43,414 nucleotides of DNA, from NCBI GenBank assembly GCA_964418515.1, contig CAYQLK010000005.1, forward strand, positions 1-43,414. The letters are read 5' to 3'. The position numbers were made by a program, and so were the translations under genes. Numbering within the stretch: position 1 is the first letter of the stretch; the number at the start of each line of letters is the position of its first letter. This DNA comes from CAYQLK01 sp964418515. Lineage in GTDB: Bacteria; Patescibacteriota; Microgenomatia; CAYQLK01. The notes under the pieces are model-generated. The model was not told the DNA's origin. It was given only the letters and a program-made list of their open reading frames with translations, and searched no databases. Of this stretch, positions 5,418 through 11,670 are shown piece after piece.

Positions 5418-5476
5418 GTGTTTTATAGGGATTTTGGATTAGAAACGCAAAAATATTTATTCTTATTGTAAAAATA

Positions 5477-5548
5477 GGCCTAGAGCATTAAAATTCTTTC
5501 GATTCTGGTCATAGAGAAGTTCCTATCCCAATAGGAAGAAAGAGGAAA
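5477..5548 (+). promoter_or_regulatory. GGCCTAGAG promoter and leader hairpin of the gene at 5556
   Basis: GGCCTAGAG (5477-5485) precedes TAAAAT (5489-5494), the likely -10. The leader then carries a perfect 7-bp hairpin, TTCCTAT (5520-5526) and ATAGGAA (5531-5537), with a 4-nt loop, ending 2-3 nt before the ribosome binding site GAGGAAAG (5541-5548). The hairpin could affect translation or message stability; no other array unit has an obvious equivalent except the gene at 7958. Confidence 0.55.
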
Positions 5549-5555
5549 GTAGTCT

Positions 5556-5936
5556 ATGTCTGGTCAAGAGTTCGATTTGGATGTCCATGAGCTACCGGAG
5601 GTTATGGAGAGCGGTGATGACTTGGTCTTCTGGTTGAATCTCAGGTTCGACCCTAACAATCGCTATCTTGCTGCAAAGGGCGTGGTTGGCGGCGAGGTCA
5701 TAACCGTTTCACACGCACCTGGTTCGCAAGGTCGTCGGTTGGTTTTTGGGTTTCCAAAACTCGCCAAGTCGATTTTTCGGCTGACACTTGAATCTCCTCG
5801 CAAGAAGTCGAGTGTTCAGGCGAACTATCGTTTCGTTGAAGGTGTGAACAAGCCGTTCCAGTTCTCGTTTGACTGGGATGACTTTGTGTCCGCACTGGAT
5901 ACTGATACGGTTTTGCGGTTTACACTTCATGCGTGA
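5556..5936 (+). CDS. Array protein, possible distant family A member (126 aa)
   Basis: ATG at 5556 follows GAGGAAAG. The product is soluble and acidic at the N-terminus (EFDLDVHELPEVMESGDD), then alternates strands and turns. The end (KSIFRLTLESPRKKSSVQA, then FQFSFDWDDFVSALD and VLRFTLHA) fits the family A order of strand, basic turn, aromatic FxF strand, short acidic helix and closing strand. Similarity to the clear members is weak and needs profile comparison. It is a single-gene unit. Confidence 0.62.
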   Translation: MSGQEFDLDVHELPEVMESGDDLVFWLNLRFDPNNRYLAAKGVVGGEVITVSHAPGSQGRRLVFGFPKLAKSIFRLTLESPRKKSSVQANYRFVEGVNKPFQFSFDWDDFVSALDTDTVLRFTLHA

Positions 5937-5958
5937 ACTGTCAGAGTCGTGCAAATTG

Positions 5959-5990
5959 CCCCCCCCCGAGTAACATCGGGGGCTTTTTTT
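5959..5990 (+). terminator. Intrinsic terminator after the gene at 5556
   Basis: CCCCCGA (5963-5969) pairs with TCGGGGG (5976-5982) and is followed by seven T (5984-5990). The C run is longer than the stem needs. Confidence 0.85.
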
Positions 5991-6049
5991 GAGGTTTTTT
6001 GGTGTACAATTATTTACCAAGAAGCAAATCAAAGTGAGGCGGGTTGACG

Positions 6050-6466
6050 ATGTATCTTCAGGTCATGACGCATTCGTTCGAACGGGTATTTGTAGAAGGA
6101 GAATTCGAACTTCGTGGCAAGCTTGTAGAAAGCTTGTTGGATGGATTCCTTCACAAAATACTCAGGCGCTCTGGTTTGTACGTTGTCGGTTGTTGTTTCG
6201 ACAACTTTGAGAATGTCGAACAACTAACCTTGACGATTCTCGACTGTGAAGGTCGAGGAGTAAGGATGTCGGAGATCAAGTTGATCTTTGATATCGATTC
6301 GAACAAACCGTTTTTTGCAGTGCGGGGAGCGGTTATTGGGTGCGGTACTTATCGTTTTCGTGTCATACCGTACTACCAGCCTTATGTTCAAAACTTCTGC
6401 AGGTTTGCTTTTGAGTTTGTGCTTCCACCTTCAAGTGGAGCGCAAAACGAGACTGTCGAGCCGTAA
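6050..6466 (+). CDS. Array family A protein (138 aa)
   Basis: ATG at 6050 is preferred; an in-frame TTG two codons earlier (6044) is nearer to the GTGAGG ribosome binding site and cannot be excluded. Residues about 77-130 (MSEIKLIFDIDSNKPFF, AVRGAV, TYRFRVIPYYQPYVQN, CRFAFEFVLP) follow the family A order of strand with acidic turn, central turn, FxF-like strand, short helix and closing strand, and resemble the products at 7432 and 7958. The first half is a helix-rich segment (LRGKLVESLLDGFLHKIL). A weak promoter (TACAAT at 6005-6010) lies directly after the previous terminator. The function is unknown. Confidence 0.66.
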   Translation: MYLQVMTHSFERVFVEGEFELRGKLVESLLDGFLHKILRRSGLYVVGCCFDNFENVEQLTLTILDCEGRGVRMSEIKLIFDIDSNKPFFAVRGAVIGCGTYRFRVIPYYQPYVQNFCRFAFEFVLPPSSGAQNETVEP

Positions 6467-6510
6467 GTAGTGTTTGTGATGTAACTAAAAAGCATCGCGA
6501 ACGAGTCCAT

Positions 6511-6543
6511 AGACACCTTTTGAGAAAGAGGTGTCTTTTTTTA
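6511..6543 (+). terminator. Intrinsic terminator after the gene at 6050
   Basis: AGACACCT (6511-6518) pairs with AGGTGTCT (6529-6536), followed by a run of seven or more T. Confidence 0.85.
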
Positions 6544-6563
6544 ACTTTCCTGTGGACAAGTTA

Positions 6564-6598
6564 GGCCTAGAGTATTAAAATTACCTCTAGCACTTTTG
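6564..6598 (+). promoter_or_regulatory. GGCCTAGAG promoter region with ACTTTT start box
   Basis: GGCCTAGAG (6564-6572), TAAAAT (6576-6581) and ACTTTT (from 6592, ten bases later) repeat the layout seen at 4151. It drives the gene at 6620. Confidence 0.55.
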
Positions 6599-6619
6599 CA
6601 AATAAGCGAGGTATATCTG

Positions 6620-7249
6620 GTGACGATTCAGATTGAGGAACTTAGGTTCCCTGTGACTGGAGCCAGCCGAGATAGTTTTCGGCAGACGGTTCACAACACG
6701 AATGGTTGGGCAGAGATTTTTGGCAAGATCTTGGCCGCACCATCGGCAGTTTGGGGCCGTAACAAGCCTGAGACGCAAATCTGGGCGCTCGTACGAGTGG
6801 ACCGAGTCAGGAATGATTATCGACTACTGTTTCGGTTTGTCAACGCGGCCACCGGTGACGATCTTCACCTTGGCGGACTGGTTATCGAACACGGCGGACC
6901 TCAGGTGATAGCACCCATGACCCATGCGAGCATGCCGACAATCATTGCCGCCAAAGGTATGTACGGAGTTCGTGGTGAGACTCGAATGCATCATGGCTTT
7001 GCGGTTAACGGCCTTCGCGGTGTTTTTCCGCAGGCACGTTGTCTGGTGGTCAAGTTGGCTTTGCCTCCAGGTATAACCAAGCCTGTCATTGCGGTTCCGG
7101 AAGTGGCTGGGCGGGAGGATGAAAGCGAGTTTGGCCAGCTTCGTGGAAACGGCTCGCACCATTACGAAGAAGAGAGGTTTTTCCCGCGGAGGGGCCAATT
7201 TCCGCAAGACCGTGACATGGATTGGCCAAGACCAGTTTATCGGGGATAA
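6620..7249 (+). CDS. Array protein, largest member, possible family A (209 aa)
   Basis: GTG at 6620 is chosen over the in-frame TTG at 6596, because the TTG lies inside the promoter's start box and GCGAGG sits 8 nt before the GTG. The middle (VRNDYRLLFRFVNAATGDD, LHLGGLVIEHGG, then MHHGFAVNGLRGVFPQ and LVVKLALPPG) has the strand, turn, strand, short helix, strand order of family A, at low identity. The C-terminal 50 residues are a disordered-looking tail rich in Glu, His, Arg and Pro (NGSHHYEEERFFPRRGQF). It is a single-gene unit with promoter and terminator. No known domain is recognised. Confidence 0.62.
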   Translation: MTIQIEELRFPVTGASRDSFRQTVHNTNGWAEIFGKILAAPSAVWGRNKPETQIWALVRVDRVRNDYRLLFRFVNAATGDDLHLGGLVIEHGGPQVIAPMTHASMPTIIAAKGMYGVRGETRMHHGFAVNGLRGVFPQARCLVVKLALPPGITKPVIAVPEVAGREDESEFGQLRGNGSHHYEEERFFPRRGQFPQDRDMDWPRPVYRG

Positions 7250-7292
7250 TCCCGAAGCAAACGACTGCAATTAGTGGTCACACAACCCTTTA

Positions 7293-7326
7293 AGGGCGTT
7301 TCTGTAACAAGAGACGCCCTTTTTTA
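7293..7326 (+). terminator. Intrinsic terminator after the gene at 6620
   Basis: AGGGCGTTTCT (7293-7303) pairs with AGAGACGCCCT (7310-7320) with one wobble and a 6-nt loop, followed by six T. Confidence 0.87.
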
Positions 7327-7340
7327 TTTGTCTTAGTTAT

Positions 7341-7378
7341 CCTGTAGTATTGGATTTTTATTGATTGAGAGGTATAAT
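7341..7378 (+). promoter_or_regulatory. Promoter with CCTGTAGTA box
   Basis: CCTGTAGTA (7341-7349) abuts TTGGAT (7350-7355), followed by a 17-nt spacer and perfect TATAAT (7373-7378). The CCTGTAGTA box sits in the same place as at 2762. No good ACTTTAA box follows. Confidence 0.75.
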
Positions 7379-7431
7379 TTGGTCCGTTCGTTAACAGACT
7401 ACAAACACCAAAAATCGAGGAGATATGTAAT

Positions 7432-7869
7432 ATGTCTGAGACATTGTCCTTCGGGGCGACTTTTGACCACCAATCACGGTCGAAGCTCGAGAAGGAGCCG
7501 TTTACCGATTGGCCGACGATTCTCTGGGACGTTGTTGCCGGCGGAAGAGAAACAAGGCATTTTCGTGCCAAGAACCTGACGGTTTCTGTCGTCTACAAGC
7601 TGTTTTTCCCTTACCGTAAATGGCTGATTTTTTCAGCTGCTTTCGGTGGAGACAATAGCAGCACAAGGGTGGAAATCGTGGATCTCGAAATCCATACCGA
7701 CCACACCAACATTCCTGTAATCAAATCAAGGGTTTTTCCCGATGGGGTTGCTGGAGGTGAGCAGTATGTTGGAATGAGGTATTTCGACGCTGTCGACGTG
7801 AGGGGCCAAATCAAACAGCTCACAGGCATCTACTTCACAGTCCAGATCAAAGAACCTGTGGAGGCGTGA
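7432..7869 (+). CDS. Array family A protein (145 aa)
   Basis: ATG at 7432 lies 8 nt after GAGGAGA. The product is soluble. Its second half (VEIVDLEIHTDHTNIPVIKS, YVGMRYFDAVDVRGQI, GIYFTVQIKEPVEA) follows the family A order and resembles the products at 6050 and 7958. The first half (DWPTILWDVVAGGRETRHF, then VYKLFFPYRKWLIFSAAF) is also strand-rich. No terminator separates it from the gene at 7958, only a hairpin without a T tract, so these two may be transcribed together. Confidence 0.66.
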   Translation: MSETLSFGATFDHQSRSKLEKEPFTDWPTILWDVVAGGRETRHFRAKNLTVSVVYKLFFPYRKWLIFSAAFGGDNSSTRVEIVDLEIHTDHTNIPVIKSRVFPDGVAGGEQYVGMRYFDAVDVRGQIKQLTGIYFTVQIKEPVEA

Positions 7870-7913
7870 AGGTCAAATGGGGAGAGTTATTTTGGAGTTT
7901 GACCGTTTATCCC

Positions 7914-7953
7914 CTGTAGGGTTAAAAACCCTGCCCTAATACAGTAGGAGGTG
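7914..7953 (+). promoter_or_regulatory. Leader hairpin and strong ribosome binding site before a CTG start
   Basis: CTGTA/TACAG (7914-7918, 7940-7944) encloses AGGGTT/AACCCT (7918-7923, 7927-7932; one shared base at 7918). AGGAGGTG (7946-7953) follows, and its GGAGG ends 6 nt before CTG at 7958. TTGACC at 7899-7904 could be a -35, but no good -10 is at the right distance. Confidence 0.55.
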
Positions 7954-7957
7954 GGTT

Positions 7958-8425
7958 CTGAAAAAAACTTTTGAGATCCCTCTAAGGTCTTGGAGGTATT
8001 CTTGGGCAAGAAAACCAGTTAAAACTTGGCCGATGGTTATAGTTCAGCTGGTTGATTTGGCCGAGGATTCACAACACGCCTTGGAGGGAATCACTCTCGA
8101 AATTATTCCTACCAACGTTGTTGGAAAGGAAGCAATCGCTTTTGGCTTTGTTCGGACTCCAAAAACCCGAAAAGCCAAAGTGCGTGTTTATTTCGACACA
8201 GATAAGGAGGGTTCCGATGTTTTCGAGGAGGGAATTGCTTCTGTAGGGATTGATGGGTCCGGTACGGGAAACCGTATTTTTTTCCTTCGAGATTTGGTGA
8301 GGATTCTGCCAATCGCTAACGCGCTCGTTATCGAGGTCGACGATGAGGAAGAAAAGCCCCGTAAGCCTCGAAGGCGGAGCTTGTGGCGTCGGATGAATCT
8401 TAGCTTTGGAGGTGGACAAAAGTAG
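7958..8425 (+). CDS. Array family A protein, apparent CTG start (155 aa)
   Basis: The frame is open well upstream of its first ATG (8033). The only strong ribosome binding site (AGGAGGTG, 7946-7953) is ideally spaced for CTG at 7958 and useless for the ATG, so I place the start at CTG; if wrong, the product is the 130-residue version from 8033. The extra residues (KKTFEIPLRSWRYSWARKP) look protein-like. Residues about 78-135 (KAKVRVYFDTDKEGSDVFEE, RIFFLRDLVRILP, LVIEVDDEEE) follow the family A order of strand, acidic turn, FF strand, short helix and closing strand. The C-terminus is basic. It closes the array. Confidence 0.66.
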   Translation: MKKTFEIPLRSWRYSWARKPVKTWPMVIVQLVDLAEDSQHALEGITLEIIPTNVVGKEAIAFGFVRTPKTRKAKVRVYFDTDKEGSDVFEEGIASVGIDGSGTGNRIFFLRDLVRILPIANALVIEVDDEEEKPRKPRRRSLWRRMNLSFGGGQK

Positions 8426-8440
8426 TCTGACGAGCCGTTT

Positions 8441-8471
8441 GGCGCCCTGTAAAAAGGGCGCCTTTTTTTTT
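8441..8471 (+). terminator. Intrinsic terminator closing the array
   Basis: GGCGCCCT (8441-8448) pairs with AGGGCGCC (8455-8462), loop GTAAAA, followed by nine T. Confidence 0.9.
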
Positions 8472-8658
8472 GCTGTCTAATGGATAATTCGCCAAATGTA
8501 AGTTGTATAATTAGGGTATGGGAGAAATCCTTTCGTGACTGCCCAAGGTGTTTTTAGAGTTGAAATTTTCCATTTAGATTTGGTTGCTAGATTGACCCCA
8601 AAATATTTTTTTCCGAACTTGTTTTTACCTTTATTTAGTGAAAGGGGGTGAAAAATAA

Positions 8659-10272
8659 ATGAAACAATTATTAAAAAAAGCGTATTTTGCACTTGCTTCG
8701 ACAATAGTTGGTATGGGTTTTGTTGCGGTCTCGGCATTAGCCGCCGACACAACTACAGTTGTGTTACCAGGCGATATGGCTGTTGATTTTGCTGATGTGA
8801 TTGCAAATCCTACAAAATGGTTATTCTACAATGACGAGAGCGATACTTTAGACAATACTCTTGGAACATTTGTGAATGGACCTGCAACACCCCCAGCGGG
8901 TGATGGTAGTATACAAATTTCAGTTACAGGAACTCAAAGACGCAACTTGGCGACTTATCAGTTCAGCGGAACAGCGTTGTCAGACATTTCCGAACTAAAA
9001 TTCAGTACATATAATCCTTCTGCCGGTAACGGTGGTAGCGTGAATCGTTCGGGTTATTTGCACTTCAACGTTGACTTCAACGGAACTGATACTTGGCAAA
9101 GAAGGTTGGTTTATGTACCTTCGGTTAATGGAGCGGTAGTACAAAATAGTTGGCAAGAGTGGGACGCAGTTGATGGCGGTAACGCGAAATGGTCATATTC
9201 AGGACCAACTTGGCCTGTGACCGGAGAGCCAGGAACAACCACTAAAACTTGGAGCCAAATCTTAACTGATTATTCAGGTGTTCGAATCAGAGTCACTGAC
9301 TCGTTCCTTGGAATTCGTGTGGGAGAGCCTTATGCAGATGGATATACCGAAAATGTAGATTTAGTTAAATTCGGTGTTGGTGGAGATTCCAAAATATTTG
9401 ATTTTGAGGTTTCTCAAGCTCCTTCTGTGCCAGTAATTACTACACCTGTAAACAACGCAATTGTTACGACTTCGGCACTTACCAAAATCGACTGGACTGA
9501 CTCAACTGGCGGAACTAATCCACCGTTTGAGTATCTCTATGAGGCGTTTAATGACGCTGCCTACACCACAAGTATTTATACGAGTGCTTGGCTAGGAGTG
9601 TCTGAGATTCCTACACCTGGGACGGGTCCGGGAGATTATTATGTTCGTGTGAAGGCGAGAAATGCATTGGGTAGTGAAACTGATTGGAGTAATGGAGCAC
9701 TATCTCCTTACAAAATAACAGTAATAGCTGATCCACTGCTGGTTGGGCCACCAACGGACAAAAATCAGTGTAAGAGAAATGGCTGGAGAGTATTCAACAA
9801 TCCTACGTTTAGGAACCAAGGTCAATGTGAGAAATATGTCAAAGATCACAGAGATGATGGAAAAGCTGAAGGTGATTTGAGATTAGTTAATCCGAATCAG
9901 AGAATTAAGTTTAAGTTGTCTGAAGAGGACGTATCTAATTCTAACCACCACAAGTCGAAACGAAACCAAGTTGAATATTGGAATTACGAATATCCTGGCG
10001 TTCTGCATTATAAGGCTGATGTTATTTGTGTAGAAGTCGACAAGATAACCAAAGAAGCACGTTTTGTGTTTCAGATTCCTGAAGGCTGGCCAGGTTTAAC
10101 TGGTCTGTATGTAGTTGCTTATGTTAAAGACATAAAGCAAAGAGGAGTGGCTGATCTTTATGGTCACGCTGCAACTGCAGATTTAACTACAGCTACGGCT
10201 TGGTGTGATACAGGTGTTGGATTTGCTCCAGCAATGTATTCAGTCGTTAGAGGTAAAGTAGAAGTAAAATAA
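8659..10272 (+). CDS. Secreted surface protein with Fn3-like domain and Cys-box
   Basis: ATG at 8659 follows AAAGGGGGTG. The product has 537 residues. A signal peptide (KK, then a hydrophobic core ending SALAA, about residues 1-29) directs export. Residues about 30-250 form a strand-rich, Asn/Thr/Gly-rich domain that looks like an extracellular beta-sandwich. About 255-355 reads as a fibronectin type III-like domain (PSVPVITTPVNNAIV ... YYVRVKARNALGSETDWS). Near 370 comes QCKRNGW ... FRNQGQCEKYV, a two-cysteine box I recall from C-terminal parts of CPR and actinobacterial secreted proteins. A final domain (about 400-537) has further strands. No sortase motif or anchor is seen. TATAAT at 8506-8511 may be its promoter, which would give a roughly 140-nt leader. 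Confidence 0.75.
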   Translation: MKQLLKKAYFALASTIVGMGFVAVSALAADTTTVVLPGDMAVDFADVIANPTKWLFYNDESDTLDNTLGTFVNGPATPPAGDGSIQISVTGTQRRNLATYQFSGTALSDISELKFSTYNPSAGNGGSVNRSGYLHFNVDFNGTDTWQRRLVYVPSVNGAVVQNSWQEWDAVDGGNAKWSYSGPTWPVTGEPGTTTKTWSQILTDYSGVRIRVTDSFLGIRVGEPYADGYTENVDLVKFGVGGDSKIFDFEVSQAPSVPVITTPVNNAIVTTSALTKIDWTDSTGGTNPPFEYLYEAFNDAAYTTSIYTSAWLGVSEIPTPGTGPGDYYVRVKARNALGSETDWSNGALSPYKITVIADPLLVGPPTDKNQCKRNGWRVFNNPTFRNQGQCEKYVKDHRDDGKAEGDLRLVNPNQRIKFKLSEEDVSNSNHHKSKRNQVEYWNYEYPGVLHYKADVICVEVDKITKEARFVFQIPEGWPGLTGLYVVAYVKDIKQRGVADLYGHAATADLTTATAWCDTGVGFAPAMYSVVRGKVEVK

Positions 10273-10310
10273 ACTTTTGCTTTATGCTTAAAAAACCCAA
10301 TAGAAGTAAG

Positions 10311-10346
10311 AAAAAACCCGCTCGTGCAGATGCATGAGCGGGTTTT
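10311..10346. terminator. Bidirectional terminator between convergent genes
   Basis: AAAACCCGCTC (10313-10323) and GAGCGGGTTTT (10336-10346) form an 11-bp stem with T-rich tracts on the 3' side in both directions. It serves both the surface protein gene (8659, rightward) and the secreted protein gene (10929, leftward). Confidence 0.85.
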
Positions 10347-10395
10347 GGGTGATGTGGGGAAGAAACCTTTTGATCCTTGTTGTGTGGCCCGTGAG

Positions 10396-10929
10396 TTACG
10401 GGTGGTAGAAGTGGGCGACGAGGTTGCCGCTGTGGCTTTCGGTCAGCACGTGGTATTCCCACGTGCCCCAGATTGCCCATTCGGGGTTGCCAACGTAGCG
10501 CGGATCGTCTTCCGACACGATCTGGTAGTGGTATGCGCCGTTGCCGTCGAAACCTTTGCAGTGGATCATATTCGAGATGACACCGCTGTCCATGAACGGA
10601 TCGTTGTTGAAGTCACCCTTCGAGTGGATGCGATAGAAGCAGGTCGAGAGGGTGTCGGCGTCGAGATCGGCGATTTGGGTGATGCCGGGAGAGGTATAAA
10701 TTCTCCCGTCGCCGAGATCCCAGTAGTAATCGCCGTCTGTGTCGTATGCGTAGACGCTGTCGTACGTACACACGACCTGAACGCCGGCGTCGCCAATGTT
10801 GTTGTTGTCGACGTCCCCATTGCGAGGAATCATGCAGTTCGTGTTCTTGCCGCCGGCGGCCGAGACGGTCGCGGTGGTCATGAGCGTGAGGCAGAATAGT
10901 GCAGTGATGAGCAGGATCAGTTTGCGCAA
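10396..10929 (-). CDS. Secreted acidic Asp/Asn-rich protein (177 aa)
   Basis: The start is TTG (complement of 10927-10929) with AGGAG about 10 nt upstream. Residues 1-24 form a signal peptide (RK, hydrophobic core, TVSAAG). The mature part has several Asp/Asn/Gly clusters (NGDVDNNNIGD, DTDGDYYWDLGDG, GDFNNDPFMDSG) that resemble calcium-binding loops of the EF-hand or dockerin type, and four cysteines that could form two disulfides. It is clearly GC-rich and so compositionally tied to the small-gene array and not to rarA. TATAAT near 11060-11065 on the minus strand may be its promoter. Calcium binding is inference; no family is recognised. Confidence 0.65.
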   Translation of the reverse strand: MRKLILLITALFCLTLMTTATVSAAGGKNTNCMIPRNGDVDNNNIGDAGVQVVCTYDSVYAYDTDGDYYWDLGDGRIYTSPGITQIADLDADTLSTCFYRIHSKGDFNNDPFMDSGVISNMIHCKGFDGNGAYHYQIVSEDDPRYVGNPEWAIWGTWEYHVLTESHSGNLVAHFYHP

Positions 10930-11113
10930 GGTACTTGGTTACTCCTGTTTTGGTTTGGATGTGAAAGATCGAAGTGTTTCGCCCCCACGGCGTAACAATT
11001 GCATGCTTGATCTAGGTACTTTCCGTTAGGTTAGTCCAAATCCAGCTAGCGCGGCTACGAATTATAGGTTATAAATTGGTAATAATCAATGTTTGATTTT
11101 AGATGTTTGTTGC

Positions 11114-11480
11114 TTAGATAAGATCTACAATTGTCTTAATCGTTTGAGAATCGAAAGGGATTTTGTGGTGACCTCTGACTTTGGCGAGCTGGTTGGTTGA
11201 GGCGGTAGGAAGTTTGCTCTGGTTAGGGTGCCAAACATGGTTATCGAAGGTTGGGGTAATGGTACATATTTTACTATCAAGGTCATATTTACTACTTAGA
11301 GTTTGAATTATCTCGCTATTGGGATGAAGCTCTTTGTATTAGAATGACTGGACTTTTGCCTTCTACAATATGAACGAGATAGTGTTTGGGGGGGGCTTGC
11401 GATATTGATACATCATTCGCCAGCCGTTGGCCATATAAGCGTAGTCAACTGCCCAGTCTAAAATTTTTCTCTTAGGATAA
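11114..11480 (-). pseudogene. Remains of an alpha/beta hydrolase gene, frameshifted and internally deleted
   Basis: On the minus strand two protein-like pieces lie in different frames. The upstream piece reads ILDWAVDYAYMANGWRMMY, then across an 8-C run HYLVHIVEGKSPVILIQ. It resembles the start of lipase-like alpha/beta hydrolases up to the first core strand. The downstream piece reads HPNSEIIQTLSSKYDLDSK, then TITPTFDNHVW and VRGHHKIPFD, ending at TAA (11114-11116). It resembles the same family's C-terminus, where GHH would hold the catalytic histidine. At least two frame breaks occur (the C run near 11393, and near 11330). The middle with the nucleophile GxSxG and cap region is missing. Family assignment is from memory of motifs. 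Confidence 0.55.
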
Positions 11481-11494
11481 CTACAGTTTATCTT

Positions 11495-11630
11495 ATTTAA
11501 CGGGCAACGGATNNNNNNNNNNNNNNNNNNNNNNNNNNNNNNNNNNNNNNNNNNNNNNNNNNNNNNNNNNNNNNNNNNNNNNNNNNNNNNNNNNNNNNNN
11601 NNNNNNNNNNNNATTTAACGGGCAACGGAT
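11495..11630. other. Assembly gap (100 N) flanked by an identical 18-mer
   Basis: The N run 11513-11612 is preceded (11495-11512) and followed (11613-11630) by the same 18 bases, ATTTAACGGGCAACGGAT. The simplest reading is two contigs that overlap by 18 bp and were joined with a placeholder. True distance across it is then probably zero, with one copy to be removed. Confidence 0.8.
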
Positions 11631-11670
11631 GTCGACGAATAAAACCCGAATATGTGATAGGATTACGATT

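Noticed and set aside
1756..8471. Integron-type gene-cassette array with attC sites
   Set aside because: The tandem single genes suggested it, but spacers are promoters and plain intrinsic terminators. I found no repeated GTTRRRY/RYYYAAC core pairs, and cassettes in integrons usually lack their own promoters. The Xer-like recombinase is 33 kb away and is of housekeeping type.
10324..10899. Long plus-strand frame opposite the secreted protein gene
   Set aside because: It starts inside the bidirectional terminator and gives a low-complexity Val/Ala-rich product. The minus-strand product has a signal peptide and a ribosome binding site.
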